From Chrysomallon squamiferum (lineage: Eukaryota; Mollusca; Gastropoda; Neomphalida; Peltospiridae), in contig CM022670.1 in the NCBI GenBank assembly GCA_012295275.1, forward strand, positions 28,516,881 through 28,580,880: a stretch of 64,000 nucleotides of DNA. Reading direction: 5' to 3'. The translations under genes and the position numbers were made by a program. Under the pieces are notes generated by a model, which had not been told where the DNA came from, made no database searches, and saw only the letters and a program-made list of their open reading frames with translations. Below, one piece after another: positions 13,680 to 26,200 of the stretch (position 1 is the first letter of the stretch; each line of letters starts with the position of its first letter).

Positions 13680-13830
13680 GCTGGTTACAGCTTTTCTGTG
13701 AGGTGTTACGGGTTCTGGGATCAATCCTTCTTACTGAGCTTTTTGAGTAATTTCTAGATGTAACTTTTGCATCATAGCCCATTGTATGTGCTGACTCAAC
13801 TTTGTTAAAAGCTAGAGAGCTTTTCATACA
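13680..13830 (+). mobile_element. Possible decayed tRNA-derived SINE
   Basis: The stretch near 13707-13727 contains gggttctgggatcaatcc, which resembles a tRNA T-arm / RNA polymerase III B-box region. The following about 90 bp (…catcatagcccattg…gctgactcaactttgtt…) loosely parallels the body of cephalopod SINEs as I remember them. No intact A box, poly-A tail or flanking duplication is clear. Confidence 0.3.
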
Positions 13831-16800
13831 TTTATCTTCCATGACAACAGAACATTAATATGACTTGTTAATCCAGTTACAAGACACAGCCTGGAATGTG
13901 GTATAACGCTGTGGGTACATTGAGAAGGATTGATCCTACCACCATTTAGATCATTCTTCAAACCACTGATTTAAATAAACTGTAACTACCATGTAAGTTT
14001 AATCTGCATATTTCTGATATTTTAAGTTACACTAAACAAAAAAAAAAAAAAAAAAAAAAAATCAGTCTATTTGATTACATGGATGTTTGATTTATTTCTT
14101 TCTTTTCTTTTTTCTTTCTTTTTGTACCTTTTTTTTTTTTTTTTTTTTTTTCAAACTAAAGAAAAGAAAAAAAGAACAAAAAACAATTGTGATATTTTTA
14201 GTCTCAAGCTTTTTGTGTTCACTTTATTAGTTTTTGGTGCATATTCATTTTGTGAGTACAGGTATTTTTTCCTCCTTTTTTTTTTTTTTTTTTTTGTCCA
14301 GGAAAAGAATATTAATGAATATTTAATTTAAATTTTAAAAATTGAACACTTTTAAAATAATAAAAATAGCCCAAATAAAACAAATAAAATTTTAAAAAAG
14401 AAAAGGAAGGAAAGTAAGGAAAAGGAAAAAAAATCCATTAGAAAAGAAATATGAAACAAGAGAAACAAAATGCAAAATATATATATACATAAAAAACATA
14501 TAATTAAATATAAGAAGATAATAATATAAATATTTATGGTTTGTAGATGCTAAAAATCAGAGTTTTTGTAATAATGATATTAGAGATTAGTAAAAAGAAA
14601 TGTTTATATGCACCTTCTCATAAACATAATGAATCTAAAATATCATTGATTAAAATTGAGCACTGGCTCGAACTGGAAATAACCTAATGGAAGCTCTCAG
14701 TGTTGAAGTCTTGCTTTGCCTCACCTGTCTCATTATATAAAAACAATCCCTGATCTGCTTTGTAATTTTGAAATTGTAAAGTATAGACCATTACCTGTAA
14801 CATATATTCCCTTTATCAATACCTTTCCTCTGTGGTTTATCTGGTGATGTTTATTTAGCACACATTTAAACGCAGATTTTAAATGATATTCCCTTCTGAC
14901 TTATTTATATACTTTGATTTGTGAACAACCTTAAGTTATTTATTTTTTAATTTTTATAAAATAAAATAATAATAAATAGTTAAAAAAATATGAAAAGAAA
15001 AAAGATAATATTAGAAGATAAAATGAAAAGAGAATTATAATGTGTAAAGAAATATTTAAATACTAGTAGAAAGAGAAAAAATTTAATACAGTTGAATATG
15101 GAACTTCATAAAGTTGGTTATTTTAAACACACATGTAGAGGCACACATCACATATTCACAAATATATAAAGACATTTGCAAACATCCCCCCACATACAAC
15201 ACACAGAAGGAATACACTGGTATGAATACTCTCTCACACATACACATAAACCACACATCTGAACACATATGCATGCTATCTCTAACATTCTTACACATAT
15301 ACACACATAAACAGAGCCACTATTCTGTAAAAAACAAACGTTATCTTCTTGAAATAACTTCACATAACCTGAAATATGTAGTAATATCACTGTCATTTTG
15401 TCTTAGGAAATACATACACCTCATACCAAATATTTTCACACAATACATGAAATAGACATGAAATACACTGCTATAATGACAAACTATCGGACAAAAACAA
15501 ATATACATCACAGACCACACAAATATTAACATACTGTATACAGATTCATATCTTGTCAAAAGCTCCAACCTACCCACAAAAAGATGACCTGACTTGTCTT
15601 AAATAATTAAAGGTAAATGCTTCTTTTTTTCTTTTAAATGATAAAAATTTAAAGTATTGCCTTGAAGATTAATTTGGAATGTTAATTATTTTGTTTTTTT
15701 AAAATAATTATACTGAAGAATTTTTACAAACCACTTTCTAAAATGTGGACTAAAAATACAGAAAGAACATTTTTATTTCCATGAATGATAAAAGATAATG
15801 GCAATAGGTAAATTAAATATTAAAAGAAAAAATTTTTTTTTTTTTTTTTTCAGACAAAGAAATATTAAATGCTAAAGATCATACTGAAGATTTATAGATT
15901 ATTATGTATGAACAAGTACTTGCAATATGGAATCTATTAAAAAATTAGAGAATGACAGGAAGGAGTGAACAGTAGAAAGAACAGAATATAAAACAACAGC
16001 AAAGTACAACATGAGAGAAAAAAATACAGGATGAGAAAGAAATGTAAAAAGTGAAGATATTTTTAAACAAATGGTAAAAGCAAAGTTCTCTGGCACTTTG
16101 CCTTGCAGTACATGCTGGATTACGGTTTCAGAAAGCACGACTCCACTGTCTACTTAAGTGTAAAGCAATTCCAGTTCAGTCTGCTAGAAAACACATGAAC
16201 AGTTTAGGAAAGAAAGGTGAAGGGGAAAAGATAATGACAGTATTTAATTAGTTCTGGATTTGGTTCTGACATTAAAGCACTTGTCTGAATTGGATTGGAT
16301 TTCCTCTTCATAACACAAAACAACAAAAACACTTTTTTTGACGCATAGTAATAACTGACATTAAAATGAGTTTACATATTGCTGAACAGTCATTCAATTT
16401 TTTTTTTTTTTCACTCCTGAACTGATTTGTTTATTTTTTAACATTTTCACTAAATCAACTTCAAGGACAGCAATCATTGTTTTCTATGTTTTCTAAATGT
16501 TGATAATAATGTCACTCAAGCAACATCTTGTTTTATAAAAGTACTCACTGATTACATGGTCATTTAAGCAGCATGTTTCATTTTCCACTGTTTTTTAAAG
16601 TGAAAATGTTGTGGCATTAATTTGAAAATCTTGCTTGTTGTTTATTTATTTTAACATTGTCAACATTAGCAAATAATTTCACACATTTTTAATGCCAATA
16701 TTTCTGATTCTAATACTTCTTACATGAACATGATAAACTAATGAAATGCAATAGGACTATAAAAACAAATAACAACACAAGAAAACAATAATAAGAAAAG

Positions 16801-19020
16801 AAAAGTAAAATACATACGTACATACATACATATATATATTGTAAGAATATTTACCATAGTTCAAAAATCTATTTTAGTCAAAGATTTATCAGTCATGATG
16901 TCTGACATTAGCATAATGGCACATATACCTCATTTCTTTTCTCATTTTCATATTCAAGTTGCCATCTCGCACAATTTAACTATTTTTGGAATCCCCATAG
17001 GTACACAGTATTGCAAAATGAAACGGGCAAAGCTATTTGTCAAAAAAAAGAAAGTTTATCACAGAAACAGCTGTTGACAGATTTAGTTTTGTTTTGATGT
17101 TACTGCTTGTAGAAATACACAACTGCTAAAGATAGAGAGAAAGTGAGAAAAAAATAGGAAAATAGAAAAAAAAAAAGTGATTATGAGCATCTTAAGTATT
17201 TATTTATGTACATAGATTCCATGCATTTTTTGTGTACATATAATCTCTATTTTCTTTCCTTTAATGTTTTCTCATTCTATCTTTAGCAATAGTTTAATTC
17301 TACAGATATATATCTATATGACAGGCACACACACACAAACACACACACATACACATATATAAACAGTGACAAAACATATCTATTCATATACACATTAACA
17401 TAATGCAGATACACATACTGTTAGTAGTAATAATATATAAGAAAATTATAACTACTATAATAATGATGATGATAATAGTAATAATAATTACAGTAATAAC
17501 AACAACAGTACCAACAATGATAACAACACTGATAGTAATAATTATGATATAAATACATAACACTAATAAAAACATCACCAACAGCAACAACCTATATTAA
17601 TAACATACTAAATCTAACGACTCTATCAAAATAGAAACAAACACTCAGTCTGTGTATACTAATTGGGATAATAACAAAAACTGATAAATACAAGTATTGT
17701 AAATAATTTTCAGTTGCATCAAATTATTATTTTTTTTAAATTGATTTAATCATACAAAATCTGAATATGAGAATAAAATTTAGGTGAATATAGCTTCTTA
17801 AGGGCCCATGTCCGCTAGTGTAATTTGTGTGCGCAGTGCAAAGGAGAGTCATTTTTTTCAAGACTTATTACTCTCACTGGATTCTTATCTGACACAGTGA
17901 CCTTTCTTTTTCTTTTTTTCAAAATTTTCTAAACTGAAGATCCCTTACACTAAAAGGTTACTGTATATTACATAATTGTCACGTGTTTCCCATATCCATA
18001 TATTATACGGTCATTATATATTACCAAAACAGAAGTGATATCAAACAAATTAGACTTAACCAATATTTGTACACAGACTGTAAATTGTGTGGCCTGTTGA
18101 AGCCACTTTATATATTTATATTTATAACACTCAAGTAAACAGATGATGTTAAAATTACATTTTTCTTTCACTCAGATAAATGGGATAAGGCAAAATGTTT
18201 AATGGGACATTATACAAAATTTTGTGTAATCAAATAACTGTTAAATTTTGAAGAAAATGAAAAGATAGATTACTGCTCTCTTTTTATAGTGTAAAATTCT
18301 TAAAAAAAGCCTGTTTTAAAAGATATGTTTGTTTTTAATTTCATATAGACATTGGCCCAGACCAATATTTCAATTTTTATGGGAGAAAAAGATACACTCT
18401 GCATGTTTAAAATAGCACTTCCTGTGGCATTTTGTGTGTGTGTATGTATGTATGTATATATATCTATATATATGTTTGTTTGTGTGTGTATATATATAGA
18501 CCACACATATCATTAGAGAGAAACCTTAGCCATCATAGTGTTGGCTACTCTTTCTCATTCAGCAAAAACAAATCTTTATATGTATCAACACAGAGACTGT
18601 TAAAAAAAACCCAATATATAATGATATGATTGCCTCTGCTAAATCAGTTATAAAAACTGACAGGAGTTAGAAAACACACCTTAAGCCTAAGCCCCACCAC
18701 TGAATTCATCCTTGCTTCAAAATATGTGGAATGTGTTGTCTTGTAGGCTCCGCTGAGCATAGAGAACAGACAGATGTAAGAGCCCAGTATTTGATAAATC
18801 ATAACAACAGTTATCATGTTTCATCCTTTGAATAAAGTGCTGCCCTGTGAATGGGAAAGAGCAAAAATATATCCTAAGCATAAATTGCACAAAAGCCTGA
18901 AGTAACGTATTACTTTTAAAATAAAATACAATAACAGAAAAAAAAAAAAAAAAGTAGAAAGAAGTCTATAAATGGTGACAAAATCTTTATAGGTTTTTTG
19001 CACTGGAAGGTTTAATTATT

Positions 19021-19042
19021 GATGATGATGATGATGATAGTA

Positions 19043-19092
<50 letters not shown>

Positions 19093-19269
19093 AAACAAAA
19101 GGGAAAGGTTCATACTACAGTTTATTGCCACCGATTTTATTACAGAGATGGCCGATATATATACTCCAATTTCCCATTAAAAGTCAGAACGAAACTACGA
19201 TCGACCATTATGTACTATATTCTTGAGTTCATTTGAAGTAATAATTTCTTTGGTATATTTTGTTTCTTC

Positions 19270-19303
<34 letters not shown>
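19021..19303. repeat. (GAT)n/(TTA)n and (ATT)n microsatellites upstream of ARMC3
   Basis: Two trinucleotide arrays (19021-19090 and 19271-19303) flank about 180 bp of unique sequence. They lie 300-560 bp upstream of the proposed ARMC3 5' exon and may mark the outer limit of its promoter. Confidence 0.85.
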
Positions 19304-19582
19304 TAACCATTTGTAATTATACCATGGTAACTATATCATTAGCGTTCCTGTTCGATAAGCTATTATTAATAGAAATTAGAATTAATATTCATTTTTTAAA
19401 AGTAACACTATAATTATTAGAATTATAAAATAATAATGATAATGAAATGACTGTTTTTAGACTGATATTAGTTTGTTTTAGAAATAAATAAAAATTATCT
19501 ATCAATTTTAATTTGTATGTTAGATTATGAACTGGTTGTTTAGTGTATAGTATTATCGTAGGCGGCGCACACAACTAGAAAC

Positions 19583-19595
19583 GTCATATAGCAAC
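19583..19595 (+). promoter_or_regulatory. Candidate RFX X-box in the ARMC3 promoter
   Basis: GTCATATAGCAAC fits the RFX consensus RYYNYY-N(1-3)-RRNRAC with one mismatch, in the sixth position of the left half-site. The right half-site AGCAAC is perfect. It lies about 60 bp before the donor of the proposed non-coding first exon. RFX factors drive ciliary genes in animals, and ARMC3 is a cilium/flagellum-associated gene, so site and context agree. This is inference from a single short motif. Confidence 0.45.
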
Positions 19596-19653
19596 AGGAT
19601 ATCAACTCTATTTGTGGTCTTGGTCGGTAGTGTTATTACTGAATTTTAATTCG
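19596..19653 (+). other. Proposed non-coding 5' exon of ARMC3 (3' end at 19653)
   Basis: The sequence ends at a strong donor (TTCG|GTAAGG, GT at 19654). Joined to the acceptor at 20241 (ATATTGCAG|GGACATA), it leads directly to the ATG at 20249. In the joined leader a TGA lies in frame with the ATG, so translation cannot start further upstream in this exon. The transcription start is not visible; the left boundary given is only approximate. Confidence 0.5.
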
Positions 19654-20248
19654 GTAAGGATAGAAATGTTTTTTATATTTATATAAGACTGAATAAAAAT
19701 GCTAAATTTAGTCTATTAAAAGGGAAATTTCCAATTTAGTTTTAAAAACGAAGCGTTTTGTTGGTTATATTATGTTTCTGTACTGTTGTTATGCACTAAA
19801 TGTCGTCTGCTAGCTTAACATACAACGGAAAGTTATAATTTTTTGCTGTTATTTTAGAAATTGAACGTAATATAACTGAATCTTTGTTAATGTTTGCAGG
19901 AATTCTCACTATTAATTAAAATTAAAATTGAACAGAAAGCAAGCTATTTATATGTATGTCTAACAACTCTCTAAATCCGTCAATAACCTAATGTCGAACG
20001 CAAAGAAAGAATAATAATATTCATATTTTGTATACTCTGTTCTTATGACTGTACTTTATCTTTCATTGGTATTTTATTATAATTATATTATGCTTTTTAA
20101 AATGGTAAACCATTTATTTATTTATTATTAGTATTATTAATCTTTTTTGGAATCATCTATAATATTTCTGTAAGAGAATCCAGTATGTCTTGAATATTAT
20201 AGTTAGTTTGATTAAATGATAATGCTTTATTTATATTGCAGGGACATA

Positions 20249-23200
20249 ATGGGCAAGAAGATCAAGGAAGATAAAAAGGCTCCACCAGATGATGTGGTCA
20301 GTATAATCTTTTTGTTATTTTATTATTATTATTTTTTTGTTATATATTTTTGTGCTCAGCAACCCATATAACAATCTCATTAATATAAAATATAATGTTT
20401 AGTTATTGGTAATACTTTGAAAGAAGTTGAAATTTTGAAATAATAACTGTATATTTTTTAAATGTTTAGTTTGATCCATTATTGGTTGAGAGCAGACAGG
20501 CTGCAACTGTTGTTCTTATGCTCAGCAGTCCTGAAGAAGATGTACAAGCTAAGGCATGTGAAGCAATCTATAAGTTCGTGGAAAAAAGTAAGTGTCATGC
20601 ATCAAAATGGCCTTAAAGGCCTTAAACCACTTGCCTGATGTAAGAAGGCTTTCCATATTAAGTGTTTTCTTTATAATATTAAACAATAACATTGTGTTTC
20701 TGTCTGTGATACCAAAATATACTTTAATAAAATTAAATATTAATGTCAGTATTTTGAAATACAAATATGTATTCATTTTATTATAACAATGGTATTTTAA
20801 ATAAATAATTTATAACAGGTGAAATTATTTTCTGAGATCTGAAATTTAAAAGTGAGTTTTACAATAAACTTGTTAGAGAATGGGAACCAGAAATCTTTCT
20901 TTTTGCCATAGTATGTCATCTAGATGGCTTATTTAATACAAGTGAAAGCTATTTCGATTGTTATTTTATAGATGATGTCAACAAAAAAGTTCTTTTGGAC
21001 TTGGATGCTATAGATCCATTGCTTAAACTTATGTCATGTGAAGACCGCATTGTTAAACGCAATGCTTGCATGTGTCTTGGTATAATGAGTGCAAGCCGTA
21101 AGGGTTTTACTTTTTGTTATAATCATTTTTGTTTTTTACATATACATTTAATTGTTATTTCAGTATGAAATAGACTTTGAGAAAATATCATTCTTCAGTT
21201 TGATTGGTTTTGATATAATTTTTTATAATGTCTAATTTTGAATTCAGTTCAACATTCATTTTGCAAACCATTATTCATGTAAAAACAATAACAACAAAAC
21301 AAAAAAAACAACAACAATAACATCATTAAGAAATTTTTATTTGCATTTTAAATAAAAAATAGATATTTAGGACCATTCTACTGTTACTTGTTCTTATAAT
21401 ACAGAATTTCTTTGCATAATATTTGCAGCTGAGGTTAGAAAAGTTTTGAGGAAACGTGAAGAATCTATACAAACTTTTGTCAATTTGCTACAGCCAGAAG
21501 GTAATTGTTATAAATTTCATGTTTGGTTTATTTCCAGATACATTTAACATGTATTATTATATGTTCAAAGACCTATATATTTCATACATCTGCAAAAATA
21601 TATCTGTATGTGTTGTGTGTTTATGGTGTTTATAATGTGTCTTGTTTAAATAAAGTATGGAAGGAACCACATGGCTATTTAATTATTATATATATCTGCT
21701 ATTACAGTAAAGTATTTTAATAATGATGTCTTGTGATAAAACACAGTCTTGTTTTTAATGCTGGCAATTCATTTTTCTCTTTTCAGAAGATACAGTAATT
21801 CATGAATTTTCTGCTCTGGCTCTCTCTTGCCTTGCTAAAGAGTTCACCAGCAAAGTTGCTATTTTTGAACATGGTGGAGTTGAGGCACTTGTCCGCTGTG
21901 TTTCATCAAATGATCCAGATGTTCAGAAAAATGCCATAGAAGCTCTTGCTCAGATGCTTCTGGTAGGTGAAGAACAGAGAGAAGAATCCAACAACATACC
22001 AGAAATATATATACATATTCCTTTTTTTATATACTCTTATGTTTTCATGTATTATAAATAAATAAATGAATGAATGAATGAATATTTATACAGATATAAG
22101 TAACAGATATATTTCACAAAGATAACATTCAGTAATTCTCGAGTCACATGCATAAAATATTCCTATAAGAGTCATTTCGTATGCAGTAAATAAGTTTTTT
22201 AATTTTATTATTATTATTTTTGTTTTATAACATATAAATTTGTTTAGATGTGACTATGCAAACATTCATTTTCTTTTGATTAGGATTACCAAACACGAGG
22301 AGCAATCCGTGACTGTGAAGGACTAGGACCTATTTTAGACTTGCTAAAGTCAGAGTTTCCTATTATACAAAAGCTGGCACTTCTTGCTCTTGACAGAGCC
22401 TCGCAGGATGGTAAGAATAAAAAGATAAAACTGTTTAATCATGTTTACATTACTGTTATAGAAAATATTTACATTATTATTCAGACATATGCATGCAAAA
22501 ACACAAATTAACTATTAAATTATTTGTTAGAATTTATGTGAAACCACCATTTTCTTATTAAGAGTTAATAGTTAGACTTTCTGTTAAAGAGTCTCAGAAA
22601 TTGAATATTTTTGTAAGACTATTGGTACCTTTGGCCAGTACAGAGATATTGAATTATGTGGAATAGAATATTTTTTTATGAAAAAGCTATCATTTTATGT
22701 AACTGTAGCAAAGGTAACTTCTACAAGATTAAGTCCAGAATTTGGTCAGAACAAAAGAAATTAGGACTGCTGACTTCACATTCAATAACTACTCAATATA
22801 TAAAAGTACACCTACTGTATGGAATTGTTTTTAAATTGTTTTATTTGGTTAGGAGGTCAGGAGGTGTTTCTAATTGTTTATTATTCTGGGTTTATTTTGA
22901 AGCTGATAACAGAGCAAAACTGAGAGAGCTTGAGGCTGTGTCTCGTTTGATTGACGTACTGGCACATCCAGAGATGAATGATCTTCATGTCATGGTGGTC
23001 ATGGTACTTTCAAATTTGCTTGAAGACCTTGAGTGTCTGGAGGTATTGATCTATTCCATTATTATACTTTAGTTTTACTTATCATAGTTTTAATTTTATT
23101 GGTATTAATAGTTTTTAGTTTACATAATGTTTATTTATAATTTATTTATAGTTATATAAATAAGTAAATAAATAAATAACATTTTGCACATTATTTCTAC

Positions 23201-26200
23201 TGGTTTTTATTTTTGTTTATTTTAATTAAAGAATTGGTAATAGGTAAAATGAAAATGAGATTGTTATAGATTATTTTATAATGTGCAGTTTCACCTTATA
23301 GCATCTGTGCAAACACCTTTACCAGCTGATGTCCTAAAAAACATTTAAATGACAGTTCACAGAAAACTCATTAAATTTGAATATTTTCTTTTTAAAATTT
23401 ATTTGTTTATTAGCAAATAAAAGAAAGTGGTGGATTGAAAAAGTTAATAGCTCTCATAACTGATCAAGTCCCACCTGAAGAGGAGGGTAAGAAGCCAGAC
23501 AAGAAGGCAGGTTCCAGAGCTGGCAAGAAGAGTGCAAAGGGATGTGAGTGTTTTGATTAAGAAGGACACCTCTGTTTTATTAACTTATAATAGATGTAGT
23601 AAAATATCTTTTAATTCTGTATATTTTCTTCATCTTCTGGTTCATAAATACAATCCAGCATTTCAACAACATTATATTAGTTCACATGTTTAACACAATA
23701 AAACATTATTGTCAATCATTATAAATATTGTATATATTTAGAATCTTGAATAGAAATTTTAAGTAGCTGTAATTGTGTTTCAGCTGCTAAAAAACATGAA
23801 GAAAAGGAAGACCAGCCACCAGGAGACTCAGTGATACCAACACTGCCTGATGTCAAGAGATTTGCAGCTAAGGCTATAGCTAGATCTGCTCGTAGTGGTA
23901 TGCAGTTTAATCATTTTGTTACCTGCTTATTCTTATTACCAGAAGAAAAGTACACACTCAATAAATGCAAGATACATAATCATAGGACAGATCATAAAAT
24001 TTTAAAAATAACCAACAATATTTACTGTGATTGTTTTGGAGTTTCAAGTATAAAAGTCATATTATCACGTTATTTAAAACATAATATAAAACATAAAACA
24101 CATTTCTTCTATTTTTAAGATTTTTGCTAATAACATTAGTTTATTAGATCAAGAAATTTAAAAAATAAACAACAACAATTACTGTGATTGTGTTTTTGTT
24201 TAAAATATATTTTTTGTATTATTATGTTACTTAAAACATAATACAAAACATATAAAACATAAAATATATATATATTTTTTAAAGCTTCATTTTTAAAATA
24301 AGCTTTTTACAAATATTTATTATCCATAATGACTGTCACATTTTAAATGCAGATCATATAAATTTTTCTTATGATGTGTTCTTTATTATCTAAGAAATAT
24401 TAAACTTTTTTACATTTTTTAAATTTGATTTTTCTGTGTACAGCTGAGAACAGGAAAGTGTTACATGAACAAGAGTGTGAGAAGATGTTGATTCATCTCC
24501 TAAATCACGAGTCTGATGAGGTTCAAAGTGCTGCAGCTCAAGCCTTGGCTATCATGTCTGAGAATCTAGCCAGTCAGGACTCCATCAAGGAATGGGGTAA
24601 CATAAACTATTCATTATAAAATCGATAGCAGAGGGGGATAGCTTATATAAGGCTCAATACTCAGAGTAAAAGGGTTGAATCTTCTATTGTAACTAATCTG
24701 CAATTGTGAAGTTTTGAGAAGTTATTATTTAAAGGTTTATTATTAAAGTATATGCATCCATCAATGCATGAATACATGTATGCACAAACTCACAAACATA
24801 TTCAGAGGCAGACTTACAGACTTTGTTCTGAATATATTTTAAATATTTTGTGTTTCAGATGGCCTTCCACCATTGATAAAGATGTTGCATATTGACAATG
24901 ATGACGTGAAAGAAGCTGCAACATTGGCTCTTTCAAATCTCTCTATGTCTAATTCTACTAACTGTCAGTAAGTTGGCTATTATTTCAGTATTCAGAATAT
25001 TTTCTATTTGTATATATGTATAACTGTGCAAAGATTTGCCAACAATAACAAAAAAAAAAAATAAATAAAGAAAGAATAAAAAGAAAATATAACTGCATTA
25101 GTGGATTTAAACATGTTTCAATGATTTCAATAGACTGACTGAAAATTGCTTATGTCTGTAACAGTCCCATCTGCATGTCAACTATGGCTATATCCCACAC
25201 ACTGTACAAGAGTTTAAATAGTCCTTAATACTGTTATAATAACAATTTATTGATAATTGTATTCAATTCATTTCTAAAGGGAGATAATGAACCTGGGTGG
25301 AGTTGAAGCCCTGATAAATGTACTCACAGGACAGAGGGAGGAAGCTGTTGCCAACGCAGCGTCGGCCCTCACCAACATGGCTCCCGATGATGCGATTCGA
25401 ACTGAGGCTCACAGTAAAGGAATTGTCACAGCCTTAATCGATCCACTGAAATCGGGGTGAGTAAAAGTATTTGGATTAAAGTCATGATAATGGTTTATAC
25501 AAAGGATATGTGTATTAAAACAGAGTAAATTATTTATCTTGATACATAATAAAACTAATTAAAGTTTTTTTGTTTTTTGTACATTAAACAAAGTCAAGTA
25601 TTTTTATCTATTTACATAAAAGAAAGGATATTTATTTATATATATATATATTAAAACAAACTAAAAATGTTTCTGTCTATATATAAACAAACAATTTTAT
25701 TCTTTGTACCTTAAAACAAACTAAAGTATTTTTTCTAAATAAATAATAGCAAATAAAATATTTTCATCTATGTTCATTAAAACAAAAAAAAATATTATTC
25801 TCTTTGTACATTAAAATGAAACAAAGTATTTTACTTCTGTAGAACTGTTACAAAGTGAAGCATGTAACACACAAAGAAGTAATAAATATTACTTTATATT
25901 ACCTGCAAAATTAAAAAAACAGTCTGTCCATTATAATATTGATTTATGTCTCAAGTTTATTGTGTTTACTTATTTTGTAGAAATACATTTGTTCAAAGCA
26001 GAGCTGCCCTAGCGGTTTCAGCATATGTGTGTGATGCTAACTCAAGAGCCGAGGTATTCTATTAATAGATATTTACTAAAATTTTTAGGTGACATAAAGG
26101 ATATAGCCTAATAATTTTTGATTTCCTGAATAGAGTATATAAACTTATATGTATACATATATATATATATATATAGATAATGATTATGCAATATGGAATA

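Larger units (their letters stand above)
6341..19560. other. Long intergenic region, no gene found
   Basis: Over 13 kb I see no exon with both coding character and matched splice sites. Open frames here are driven by poly-T, (TATG)n, (AC)n or low-complexity sequence. The region holds dinucleotide and tetranucleotide arrays, long poly-A/poly-T runs (for example near 6596-6625, 14038-14061 and 14130-14151), AC-rich degenerate DNA near 15120-15320 and the repeats listed separately. Confidence 0.6.
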
